The position numbers and the translations under genes are program-made. A stretch of DNA of 27,665 nt from an uncultured Flavobacteriales bacterium. Lineage in GTDB: Bacteria > Bacteroidota > Bacteroidia > Flavobacteriales > Flavobacteriaceae. Below, one piece after another: positions 16,248-23,968 of the stretch (positions are counted from its first letter, which is position 1; each line of letters opens with the position of its first letter). The DNA lies in NCBI GenBank assembly GCA_913009535.1, contig CAJVXR010000012.1, positions 1 through 27,665 of the forward strand. Reading direction: 5' to 3'. The notes below the pieces were generated by a model, which was given only the letters and a program-made list of their open reading frames with translations, was not told where the DNA came from and did not search any database.

Positions 16248-17771
16248 ATGAAATCATTAAAATTTGTTATTATATTTTTAGTATTGATAACAGTTACTGC
16301 AATTAAGCCTTCTAAGAATTCAGAAAAATTAAATTTCTTATTTATTATAGCAGATGATTTAAACTGTGCTTTAGGTGCTTATGGGGATTCACTTGCTATA
16401 ACACCTAATATTGATAAACTTGCAAAAGAAGGTGTGATTTTTAATAATGCACATGTACAATATCCTTTATGTGGCCCTTCAAGAGTTTCTTTAATGACTG
16501 GTTTATATCCTGATCAAACAAAATCAAAAAAATTAAGGTTATATGTTCGTCAAACAATTCCTGATGTAATTACAATTGGACAAAAATTTAGGATGGAAAA
16601 TTACCAATCAGTTAGAGTTGGTAAAATTTATCATTACCATAACCCTAGGGACATTGGAACTGCCGGACATGATGATTCTTATACTTGGGATCAAACGGTA
16701 AATCCTTATGGAAGAGATAAATTAGAAGAGAATAAATTAAATGGTTTAAAACCTATACTTGATGGTGGTACTTTAAGTTGGTTAGAGGCAGACGGAACAG
16801 ACGAGGAACAAACGGATGGAATAGGTGCTTCAGAAACAATTGACTTTTTAGATAAATTTGCAGAGAGTGATGAAAATTTCTTTTTAGCATTTGGACTATA
16901 TCGTCCTCACGTTCCTTTTGTAGCTCCTAAAGCATATTTTGACATGTACGATATAAATGATTTTAATGTACCTAAGAGCTCAAATGATTACTTAGAAACA
17001 ATACCAAGACCTGCAGCTATTTCTATTCGCGCAAAAAAAGAGCAAGTAGATTTAGATCAAGAATTATCTAAGAAAATAAAGCATGCATATTATGCAACCA
17101 CAAGTTTTATGGATTCTCAAGTTGGAAGAGTTTTAGATAAACTTAAAGAAACGGGATTAGATAAAAATACAATTGTTGTATTTACATCTGATCATGGATA
17201 TCATTTAGGAGAACATGGACATTGGCAAAAGCAAACTTTATTTAATGACGCTACAAGAGTTCCATTAATTTTTGCAGGTCCAAATATTAAAAATAATAAT
17301 AAACCAATTGAAGATCCAGTAGAGTTAGTCGATCTATATCCAACCATTATGGATATGTTAGATATGCAAATACCAAAATTTGTGAGTGGTAAAAGTCTTA
17401 TTTCTTATATGAAAAACTCTAATAAACCAGTTCGAGAAAGTGCTCTTACTGAACTTCAGGTTATAAGAAACAATATAAAATCTCAAGGTTATAGTATTAA
17501 AACCAAGCGATACAGATTAACCCAGTGGGAGTACAGTGAAAATTTAAGTTATGAATTATATGATCATAAATTTGACAATCAAGAACTTAATAATCTTGCA
17601 AATCACACTGACTATACAAAAATTAAAGATTCACTTTCTATAGTTTTAAATCAAAGAGTGATTGAAGCAAATAAAGTACCAGTTAATCTCGGTAAACAAA
17701 TTGATAATGCTAAACCATGGTTTGAGCCAAAAAGAATCCTTCCAAACAATCACATTAATACTACCAAATAA
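16248..17771 (+). CDS. Exported S1-family sulfatase, iduronate-2-sulfatase-like (CxPSR type)
   Basis: A formylglycine sulfatase of the iduronate-2-sulfatase-like group (probably S1_7). Seen: a signal peptide (hydrophobic about 5-19), FIIADDLNCALGAYGD with metal-binding Asp36-Asp37, active-site LCGPSR with Cys75, RVGKIYHYHNP, FGLYRPHVPFVAPKAYFDMY, HAYYATTSFMDSQVGRVL, and TSDHGYHLGEHGHWQKQTLF with the metal Asp-His pair and conserved Lys. ELVDLYPTIMDML and a late ELYDHKFDNQELNN block complete the fold. The 507 residues are a normal length. Unlike its two close relatives in the window, it keeps the canonical Pro in the maturation motif. It heads a plus-strand unit, and the next sulfatase starts on the base right after its stop codon. 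Expected location is the periplasm; the substrate is unknown. Confidence 0.92.
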   Translation: MKSLKFVIIFLVLITVTAIKPSKNSEKLNFLFIIADDLNCALGAYGDSLAITPNIDKLAKEGVIFNNAHVQYPLCGPSRVSLMTGLYPDQTKSKKLRLYVRQTIPDVITIGQKFRMENYQSVRVGKIYHYHNPRDIGTAGHDDSYTWDQTVNPYGRDKLEENKLNGLKPILDGGTLSWLEADGTDEEQTDGIGASETIDFLDKFAESDENFFLAFGLYRPHVPFVAPKAYFDMYDINDFNVPKSSNDYLETIPRPAAISIRAKKEQVDLDQELSKKIKHAYYATTSFMDSQVGRVLDKLKETGLDKNTIVVFTSDHGYHLGEHGHWQKQTLFNDATRVPLIFAGPNIKNNNKPIEDPVELVDLYPTIMDMLDMQIPKFVSGKSLISYMKNSNKPVRESALTELQVIRNNIKSQGYSIKTKRYRLTQWEYSENLSYELYDHKFDNQELNNLANHTDYTKIKDSLSIVLNQRVIEANKVPVNLGKQIDNAKPWFEPKRILPNNHINTTK

Positions 17772-19220
17772 ATGAGATATTTAAATTATACTTTTTTAAT
17801 CATTTTTTTATTTACAATATTTTCCTGTAATACTAAAAAGCCTAATGTATTGTTGCTTTATATGGACGATCTTAGACCTGAATTAAATTCCTATGGATCA
17901 AATCATATAATCAGTCCTAATATTGACAAGTTATCCGAAAAAGGAGTTCAGTTTAATGAAGCTTATGCAAATATTGCTGTATGTGGAGCTTCTAGAGCAA
18001 GTATGCTTACTGGAATATATCCTGGAAAAGATTATTTTATTGATTATAAAACTAGAACAGATATAGAGAAAAAAGATATTGTTACTCTTCCAAAACATTT
18101 GAAAAACAATGGATATACTACAATATCAAATGGTAAAATCTATCACTTTTTAAATGATAAATGGCAAGATTGGAATGAAGTATGGAGACCTTATGCATTT
18201 GATAATCCGGATGGAATTGAGCCTATAGACTGGTGGGAATCTATATGGAAAGATTATCAAACAATAGAGAATAAAAATTTAGAAAAAAGTAAGGGTATAG
18301 GGCCTGCTTTTGAAATAGCTAATGTTAATGATAGCGTTTTAATTGATGGACTTTTAGCTAATAAAGTAATTGAAGATATAAAAAGATTAAAAGATGAATC
18401 TTCACCATTTTTTTTGACTGCTGGTTTTATTTCCAATCATTTACCATTTGTAGCTCCAAAGAGATTTTGGGATATGTATAAATATGATTCAATAACACTA
18501 CCAACTAATCAAAATCCTGCATTTGATGCTCCTAAAATATCAATTAGTAAAAGCACAGAATTGAGAAATGGTTATTTGGATATCCCAAAAAAAGGTGACT
18601 TAAGTAATGAATTATCAAAAAAACTAACTCACGGCTATTATGCAACGGTTTCTTATGTAGATCATTTAGTAGGAAAAATTATAAAAACTCTTGAAGAGGA
18701 AGAAATTGAAAAAAACACTATAATTATTTTTGTTTCCGATCATGGGTTTAATCTAAAAGAACATTCTCAATGGGGTAAGTACACTAGCCATAGAATATCT
18801 GGGAGGGTTCCTTTAATAATATATGATCCCAGAAACGAATCTAATACTAATTCTAATTCACTTGTTGAACTAGTTGATATATATCCTACAGTAATTGAAC
18901 TTTTAGGTTTAGATAAACCAAATCATAAACTTGAAGGAAAAAGTATTGTAAATATTTTGAAAAATCCAGTTTATAAAAATAAAGCTCATGTTTTTATGAA
19001 AAATGCCAAAGGATATACAATTAAAACAGCTAGCCATAGCTATACGGAGTATTTAAAGCTCAATGACAAACGTCAACTTATTGATAATATGTTATTTGAT
19101 CATGTAAATGATATAAATGAGACTGTGAATTTATCTAATGATGAGAATTATAAAAATATAGTAGATTCGTTAAGTAATTTATTACACACGAAATATAAGT
19201 CTAATATTTACGGATTATAA
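17772..19220 (+). CDS. S1-family sulfatase lipoprotein, iduronate-2-sulfatase-like (CxASR type)
   Basis: A sulfatase closely resembling the one at 3357-4802. Seen: a signal peptide ending in lipobox-like TIFSC, with Cys19 as the likely lipid anchor, so it is probably membrane-attached, unlike its neighbours. Next come LLYMDDLRPELNSYG (metal Asp pair 32-33), active-site VCGASR with Cys71, GKIYHF, FLTAGFISNHLPFVAPKR, HGYYATVSYVDHLVGKI, and VSDHGFNLKEHSQWGKYTS. The usual LGEHG after the DHG motif is LKEHS here, and the following segment (SHRISGRVPL) departs from the family pattern, hinting at altered substrate recognition. The maturation motif is C-x-A-S-R. Length is 482 residues. ATG at 17772 abuts the preceding stop (17769-17771) with no gap, so translation is probably coupled. 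The substrate is unknown. Confidence 0.9.
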   Translation: MRYLNYTFLIIFLFTIFSCNTKKPNVLLLYMDDLRPELNSYGSNHIISPNIDKLSEKGVQFNEAYANIAVCGASRASMLTGIYPGKDYFIDYKTRTDIEKKDIVTLPKHLKNNGYTTISNGKIYHFLNDKWQDWNEVWRPYAFDNPDGIEPIDWWESIWKDYQTIENKNLEKSKGIGPAFEIANVNDSVLIDGLLANKVIEDIKRLKDESSPFFLTAGFISNHLPFVAPKRFWDMYKYDSITLPTNQNPAFDAPKISISKSTELRNGYLDIPKKGDLSNELSKKLTHGYYATVSYVDHLVGKIIKTLEEEEIEKNTIIIFVSDHGFNLKEHSQWGKYTSHRISGRVPLIIYDPRNESNTNSNSLVELVDIYPTVIELLGLDKPNHKLEGKSIVNILKNPVYKNKAHVFMKNAKGYTIKTASHSYTEYLKLNDKRQLIDNMLFDHVNDINETVNLSNDENYKNIVDSLSNLLHTKYKSNIYGL

Positions 19221-19259
19221 TTTCTCAATAAAGTTCTAACTAAAATTTTATAAAATAAA

Positions 19260-20522
19260 ATGGCTTATCACTCAATTTTAAATAAAAACGAAATGCTTAA
19301 AATATTAAAACCATATTCAATTTTTACAATTAATAAATTTTTATTTTTATTTTTTATTTCTTTCTGTTCAATATCTATATCACAAAATAATAATATAGCT
19401 ATTGAAGGTATGATAGTAGATGAATATAATTATGGTATTCCGTATGCAGCTATTGGTATTTTGTCTAAAAACTTAGGTACATCCAGTAATGATGAAGGTG
19501 CTTTTTATTTTTTAGTTACTGATAAAGAATTAAATGATGTTTTGGAAATTTCTAGTATAGGCTTTAAGACCTTTGAAATTTCAATAAAAGATTTTATTTC
19601 TCTAGAGCATAAAAAAATTGTTTTAGAAGAAAATGTAACAGAACTTTCAGACGTGTTACTAAAAAGTAATGAAGATTACGTAAGACTATCTCTTAAAAAC
19701 CTTAAGGAAAACACCATAAATAAAACTCACCAACTTAAAGTTCTTTATAGAAGGTGGTCTGTGGAAGATAATATTTGTAGGTACTATATTGAGCATTTTA
19801 TTAATGTTAATGATAGAGGTCCTTATTCTAATATCTCTGATTTTAATATTATTCAAACTAGGAATTCAGCTGATTATAGATTTGTTAAAAACGAACAAGA
19901 AATTCACGCTTTAAAATACATGGAATATAACAATCCTATTAGAAAATCTGTTTCAGTAAAATCTTATAAATGGAAAAAATTAGGTGCATCAAATTATGAT
20001 GATGAAGATGTTATTATTCTGGAAGGTAAAGGTTTAGATGTTAGAGGAAATGAAAGAACTTTAAAGTTATTTATCGGATTTGATTCCTATTCAATATATA
20101 AGTTAGAGATGTCTAAAACTCCACTTAAAGGAAAATCTATGGATGCTATTTATGTTTATAAAAAAAATTCTGAAGGAAAATTGTATTTAAGTTATCATAA
20201 TAGAGAGTATAAAAGTGCAGCTAAAGCTACTGATATAATTAAAAACTTGTTGATAAGAAATGGTGAGGAACCTAGAGAATATATCCCTATAGCTTATAGG
20301 CATGAAGTTTTTGTTGTTGGGGTTGAAGAGGATAAAAAGAGTTTTGATAGCTCAGGAATTACTGGTCAAATGGATATGACGTTATTTAAAATTCCTTACA
20401 ACTCAAATTTCTGGAAAAATATTAGCTTACCACCAGAAACAAAATTTTATAAAAAAAATATTTCTGAATTAGAGTCTTTATACGGAGTTCCAATTGAAAC
20501 TCAATTTCAGTATTCAAATTGA
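19260..20522 (+). CDS. Exported protein with N-terminal carboxypeptidase-regulatory-like domain, function unknown
   Basis: The 420-residue protein begins with a basic stretch and a strong hydrophobic segment (about 27-41) ending SISISQ, a signal peptide. A CarboxypepD_reg-like beta-sandwich follows (about 46-125), with IEGMIVDEYNYGIPYAAIGI, GTSSNDEGAFYF and LEISSIGFKTFEI, the Bacteroidota pattern found at the start of SusC-type receptors and in separate exported proteins. The rest (about 130-420) has VRLSLKNLKENTINKTH and VLYRRWSVEDN, typical of a recurrent uncharacterised family with that N-terminal domain. There is no TonB plug or barrel, no catalytic motif and no T9SS domain. The start could also be ATG 19293 (residue 12), which gives a more ordinary signal peptide. 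It follows the sulfatase pair by 39 bases and is likely co-transcribed, but a role in glycan handling is only association. Confidence 0.7.
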   Translation: MAYHSILNKNEMLKILKPYSIFTINKFLFLFFISFCSISISQNNNIAIEGMIVDEYNYGIPYAAIGILSKNLGTSSNDEGAFYFLVTDKELNDVLEISSIGFKTFEISIKDFISLEHKKIVLEENVTELSDVLLKSNEDYVRLSLKNLKENTINKTHQLKVLYRRWSVEDNICRYYIEHFINVNDRGPYSNISDFNIIQTRNSADYRFVKNEQEIHALKYMEYNNPIRKSVSVKSYKWKKLGASNYDDEDVIILEGKGLDVRGNERTLKLFIGFDSYSIYKLEMSKTPLKGKSMDAIYVYKKNSEGKLYLSYHNREYKSAAKATDIIKNLLIRNGEEPREYIPIAYRHEVFVVGVEEDKKSFDSSGITGQMDMTLFKIPYNSNFWKNISLPPETKFYKKNISELESLYGVPIETQFQYSN

Positions 20523-20654
20523 TTTGATTATCTGTACAATTTAAGAATATTACAATAAGCGCCAAATATGCTGTATTTTTAATTACGTTTCTTTAAATAA
20601 AGATTTGTTAAAAATAAATAGTGAAAAGTTAAAAAATATTGAAGCTCACATGTT
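20523..20654. other. Convergent intergenic spacer, includes 3' flank of DUF1501 gene
   Basis: A 132-base gap between two converging genes. No convincing terminator is visible. The right part (20616-20654) resembles 16028-16071, continuing the similarity of the DUF1501 gene end to the remnant in the xylB promoter region. Confidence 0.5.
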
Positions 20655-22277
20655 TTATTTTCTCTTAATAATCCTATGAGATTCGGAAACTTCTTTGTTT
20701 GTTAGATTAAGAATATATATACCGTTAATTAAGGTTGAAATTATTATTCGTTCAGATATTCTAGATTTTCCTTCAGAAACTAATTTAGAACTCATATCAT
20801 ATATTTTATAACTAAAATCAATAAGGTTTGTGTTTTTTCCTTTGATAATTAATTCGTCATAAACAGGATTAATAATATAAAACATCTTATCCTTAGTTTC
20901 ATTATTTTCCAGAGTATTAGAATAACAATTTGTAGCTACTGAAAATGTACTTTTTATTAAGTTATTGATTTTTGATTCCGAGAAACTTTGATTTAATGTA
21001 TTATTAAAAAATGTAGCATCTAAGGCTTGTGTATCAGCTCCTAAATAATCCTGAAGCAGTGTGCCTAAAGTATCTCTGTAATCATACTGAACAGTTTGAA
21101 TTTGGTAACTGTTCTCTTCATTAGCTTCGGATAAGTCTACATTAAATCCAGAGACTCCTCCTTTGACTGGCTCACCGAAAACAAACATTGGTGCAATTTC
21201 TCCATGGTCCGTGCCTAAACTGCCATTTTCAGCAGCTTTTCTCCCAAATTCTGAGTATGTTAAGCCCACAACATCATTTTGTAGGTTTAAAGCTATTAAA
21301 TCATTGTAGAAAGCGTTAACAGCTTCAGAAAGTTTTGTCAGTAAATTGTTGTGATCACCTAAAATATCATTTTGACCTTGATTTTGATTAAAGTGTGTGT
21401 CAAAACCTGAAAGTTTAACCATATAAATCTTTGACTCAAGTCCACCACTTATTAATCTGGCTACAGTTTTTAATTGATTCGATATATCAGTGTCAGGGTA
21501 ATTTTCAATATTTTGACCATTATTAAAAGAATTTGATATAGCTTCCGAATAGGTGTTGGATAGAGCATCAGTTTGTATTATATACTCTAGTTCATCTCCG
21601 TAATCTGAGGTTGGTATATTAGCGGGTGCTTCTCCTGCAAGTCCATTGATTAATGAATAAAATCCAGAAGGATCCTGTCCGTTAATATTGACTGATAGTC
21701 CATGTTCGCTTTCCCCGTGAAAACCTAAAGAGTTACTTTTTGATCCAATTTCAACACCCAGAGGATAGGGGTTTTGAATAAGGTCTGCATAATAAGACTC
21801 CATAAATCTTCCAATCCATCCAGAATCTCCACCATTATCCCAGCTTCCTCCGTCATTTCCAGTATTGTAAATGTCTGTTGAGGCAAAGTGACTTTTATTT
21901 TGTGAAGGATATCCTACCGATTGTATAATTCTTAATATATTATTATCATATAATTTTTTAAAACCAGTCATTGCAGGGTGCAAGCCAATTTGTTGATTGT
22001 CATCTAAGCTGCTGTCTAAAGTTATGTAAGAATCTGAACCAGAATTAGGCACCTTTATAGTAGGTCTAAGATTTGAATAAAGGTCATATTGATTAATTGG
22101 AATTATAGTATTTAAACCATCATTTCCACCTGCTAGATTAATTAAAATTAGTTTTCTATTAGATACGTCACAATTAAACTTATTATTAATTAATTTCAAC
22201 GATGCTTTTACCTGAAGTGGTAATAAGCCAATTGCAGATGCTGTAGTAGTTAATTTTATAAAATTTCTTCTTTTCAC
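20655..22277 (-). CDS. DUF1501 protein with Tat-like signal and T9SS type A sorting domain
   Basis: A 540-residue exported protein of unknown biochemical role. DUF1501 is placed in the alkaline phosphatase/sulfatase-like structural clan (family knowledge). Seen: the N-terminus KRRNFIKLTTTASAIGLL, a twin-arginine-type signal, then LINLAGGNDGLNTIIP (residues 50-54 GGNDG), SKSHFASTDIYNTG, GWIGRFMESYY, LSGFDTHFNQ, LTYSEFGRKAAENGSLGTDHG and FGEPVKGGVSGF, the usual signature blocks. The C-terminal part (about 465-540) is a T9SS type A domain with INPVYDELIIKGK and LINGIYILNLTN. Combining a Tat-like signal with T9SS is less common than Sec plus T9SS. The start is GTG at 22277, chosen because it begins the signal peptide and lies 5 bases after the DUF1800 stop. 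The two families commonly occur as a pair. The end of this gene is duplicated in decayed form at 16072. Confidence 0.88.
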   Translation of the reverse strand: MKRRNFIKLTTTASAIGLLPLQVKASLKLINNKFNCDVSNRKLILINLAGGNDGLNTIIPINQYDLYSNLRPTIKVPNSGSDSYITLDSSLDDNQQIGLHPAMTGFKKLYDNNILRIIQSVGYPSQNKSHFASTDIYNTGNDGGSWDNGGDSGWIGRFMESYYADLIQNPYPLGVEIGSKSNSLGFHGESEHGLSVNINGQDPSGFYSLINGLAGEAPANIPTSDYGDELEYIIQTDALSNTYSEAISNSFNNGQNIENYPDTDISNQLKTVARLISGGLESKIYMVKLSGFDTHFNQNQGQNDILGDHNNLLTKLSEAVNAFYNDLIALNLQNDVVGLTYSEFGRKAAENGSLGTDHGEIAPMFVFGEPVKGGVSGFNVDLSEANEENSYQIQTVQYDYRDTLGTLLQDYLGADTQALDATFFNNTLNQSFSESKINNLIKSTFSVATNCYSNTLENNETKDKMFYIINPVYDELIIKGKNTNLIDFSYKIYDMSSKLVSEGKSRISERIIISTLINGIYILNLTNKEVSESHRIIKRK

Positions 22278-22282
22278 TTTTT

Positions 22283-23917
22283 TTACATTAGTTGATATTC
22301 AGCTGCATTAATCATAGAGTTAATTAGAGCATCTAGTCTGTTTTTAACTACAGTATTATCATTGGTTGTTAGATATTCTTGCCAGGAATCTGTCCAATAA
22401 TATGGCTCATATCCATCAAGTAACATTTCTACAAAATAATTAATTCTATCATCATCAATATGACTAGGGTATAATAAACTACCAAACTTACTGACTAGAT
22501 TATGTGGGTTGCCAGCATCATCAGAAATTAATTCGGCTAAGGCAACTGTATTAAGTTCTGTACCAATTAAATTATTGTTAGCAAGCTTGTTTCTACCAGA
22601 TATTAAGCATTCAATTAATCTATATCTAGATAAAATTGTATTTGAAGAAAACCATAATCTGTCAAAGTCAGGGCTTTGGTAATTAGCAGGGTATCCTGCA
22701 ACTGTATCAGGGCTAAACAAACCCATGCCCGCCATTGATAAAAAAGTGTTATGCGAAAATTGATGCCAAAATCTATAAAAACCTCCAATATCTGAACTAG
22801 GATTTGGTATACCTAAATTTAAAACACTTATAGTTTCACTCATCAGTTGTAATGGGCTCTTTACAATGCTACCAATTATGTTGTCAGTACTGTTTTGATC
22901 ATCTTGATCATAAAAATGAGTAGAACTTAGTAAAGCATTAACAGTTGATGAAAGATTATAATTACTAGCGACTAATTCATCAGCTATATATTGAATAACT
23001 GTATTTTCTATATTTTCATTCCATTCACTCTTTATAAAAAATCTATAGATTTTTTTAGCAAATGTTATTGATGTAGCTGGCCTACTAAAGATCATCTGAA
23101 TTAACTCACTAATTTCATTATATATTTCTTCTTCAGTTGTTCCTCCACTTATTATATGATTGTCAAATGCATAACTAAATTCTTTATCCCCTGAATCATG
23201 TTTATTTATTTGTAACCTACCTGTTGGTAAATTTGTATCTGGATCAATAATTGAACGGTCTAGTTTAGTTTTAAATCCAGAAAAAATTCTAGCAGTTTCT
23301 TGAACATCTTGCTCTGTATAGTTGGTGTAGTCGCCATCTCCAATTTGCTCGCCTTTTCCGATAGTAAATAATTCTAAAAATTCTCTTGCATAATTTTCAT
23401 TTGGATTATCCGCATTATTAGTAGTGTTATCTAAATAAAGTAACATAGCATTATCATGAGTTATTTTTAAAGCAAGTTTTTTTATACTTCCCGTAGAATA
23501 GTGCTCTAACAGTCTTAAATGGTCAAAATAGTATGTTGATGCTCCAGTTCCATCATCTTTAGAAGTTGTAAATGTCGTATGCAAGAAAAAAGTCAGTTTA
23601 TCTTTAAGACAATTTCTATTCATAAGATTAAACCACCACCATCCAGCAATAAGTGACCTTTTTCTGCCTTGATTTGTAAATGAAGGTGGATAGTCATCAG
23701 ATGATAGCCAATATCCATGAGGCCCATCAATTGGTAGAGGGTCATAAGGCTCAACCCATATGTTTGGAGATTCATTTCCTAAATATTGAATTGCTTCTGA
23801 GGGAGTCATTATTGAAATATTTTCAAGTACCTCATTAGAATAATGAAAACAACTTCTCCTTAAGAGATGTTTAGCATTGGTGTTCCCTAAAACTGTATTA
23901 GAAAGGATTAATGACAT
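22283..23917 (-). CDS. DUF1800 family protein
   Basis: A 544-residue protein of the DUF1800 family, whose biochemical role is not established. Seen: AKHLLRRSCFHYSNEVL at the N-terminus (the family's opening helix), a Trp-rich AGWWWFNLMN, LTFFLHTTFTTSKDD, HDNAMLLYLDNTTNNADNP, the signature NENYAREFLELFTIG (173-187), YTEQDVQETARIFSGF, and LWFSSNTILSRYRLIE near the C-terminus. The chain is predicted to be largely helical. No signal peptide is visible at MSLILSNTVLGN. Its partner DUF1501 starts 5 bases downstream and does carry export signals, so either this protein stays inside or it is exported with its partner; neither can be decided here. ATG at 23917 is a clear start. The transporter gene at 23969-25234 lies 51 bases upstream on the same strand. 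Confidence 0.88.
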   Translation of the reverse strand: MSLILSNTVLGNTNAKHLLRRSCFHYSNEVLENISIMTPSEAIQYLGNESPNIWVEPYDPLPIDGPHGYWLSSDDYPPSFTNQGRKRSLIAGWWWFNLMNRNCLKDKLTFFLHTTFTTSKDDGTGASTYYFDHLRLLEHYSTGSIKKLALKITHDNAMLLYLDNTTNNADNPNENYAREFLELFTIGKGEQIGDGDYTNYTEQDVQETARIFSGFKTKLDRSIIDPDTNLPTGRLQINKHDSGDKEFSYAFDNHIISGGTTEEEIYNEISELIQMIFSRPATSITFAKKIYRFFIKSEWNENIENTVIQYIADELVASNYNLSSTVNALLSSTHFYDQDDQNSTDNIIGSIVKSPLQLMSETISVLNLGIPNPSSDIGGFYRFWHQFSHNTFLSMAGMGLFSPDTVAGYPANYQSPDFDRLWFSSNTILSRYRLIECLISGRNKLANNNLIGTELNTVALAELISDDAGNPHNLVSKFGSLLYPSHIDDDRINYFVEMLLDGYEPYYWTDSWQEYLTTNDNTVVKNRLDALINSMINAAEYQLM

Positions 23918-23968
23918 TTTTTTAATTATTACTTAAAAATAGTTAACTAATTATATTTTACCTAATAT

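Noticed and set aside
20571..20586. Possible terminator (AAATA, five-base loop, TATTT, then T residues) between converging genes
   Set aside because: The stem is only five A-T pairs, too short and weak to call.
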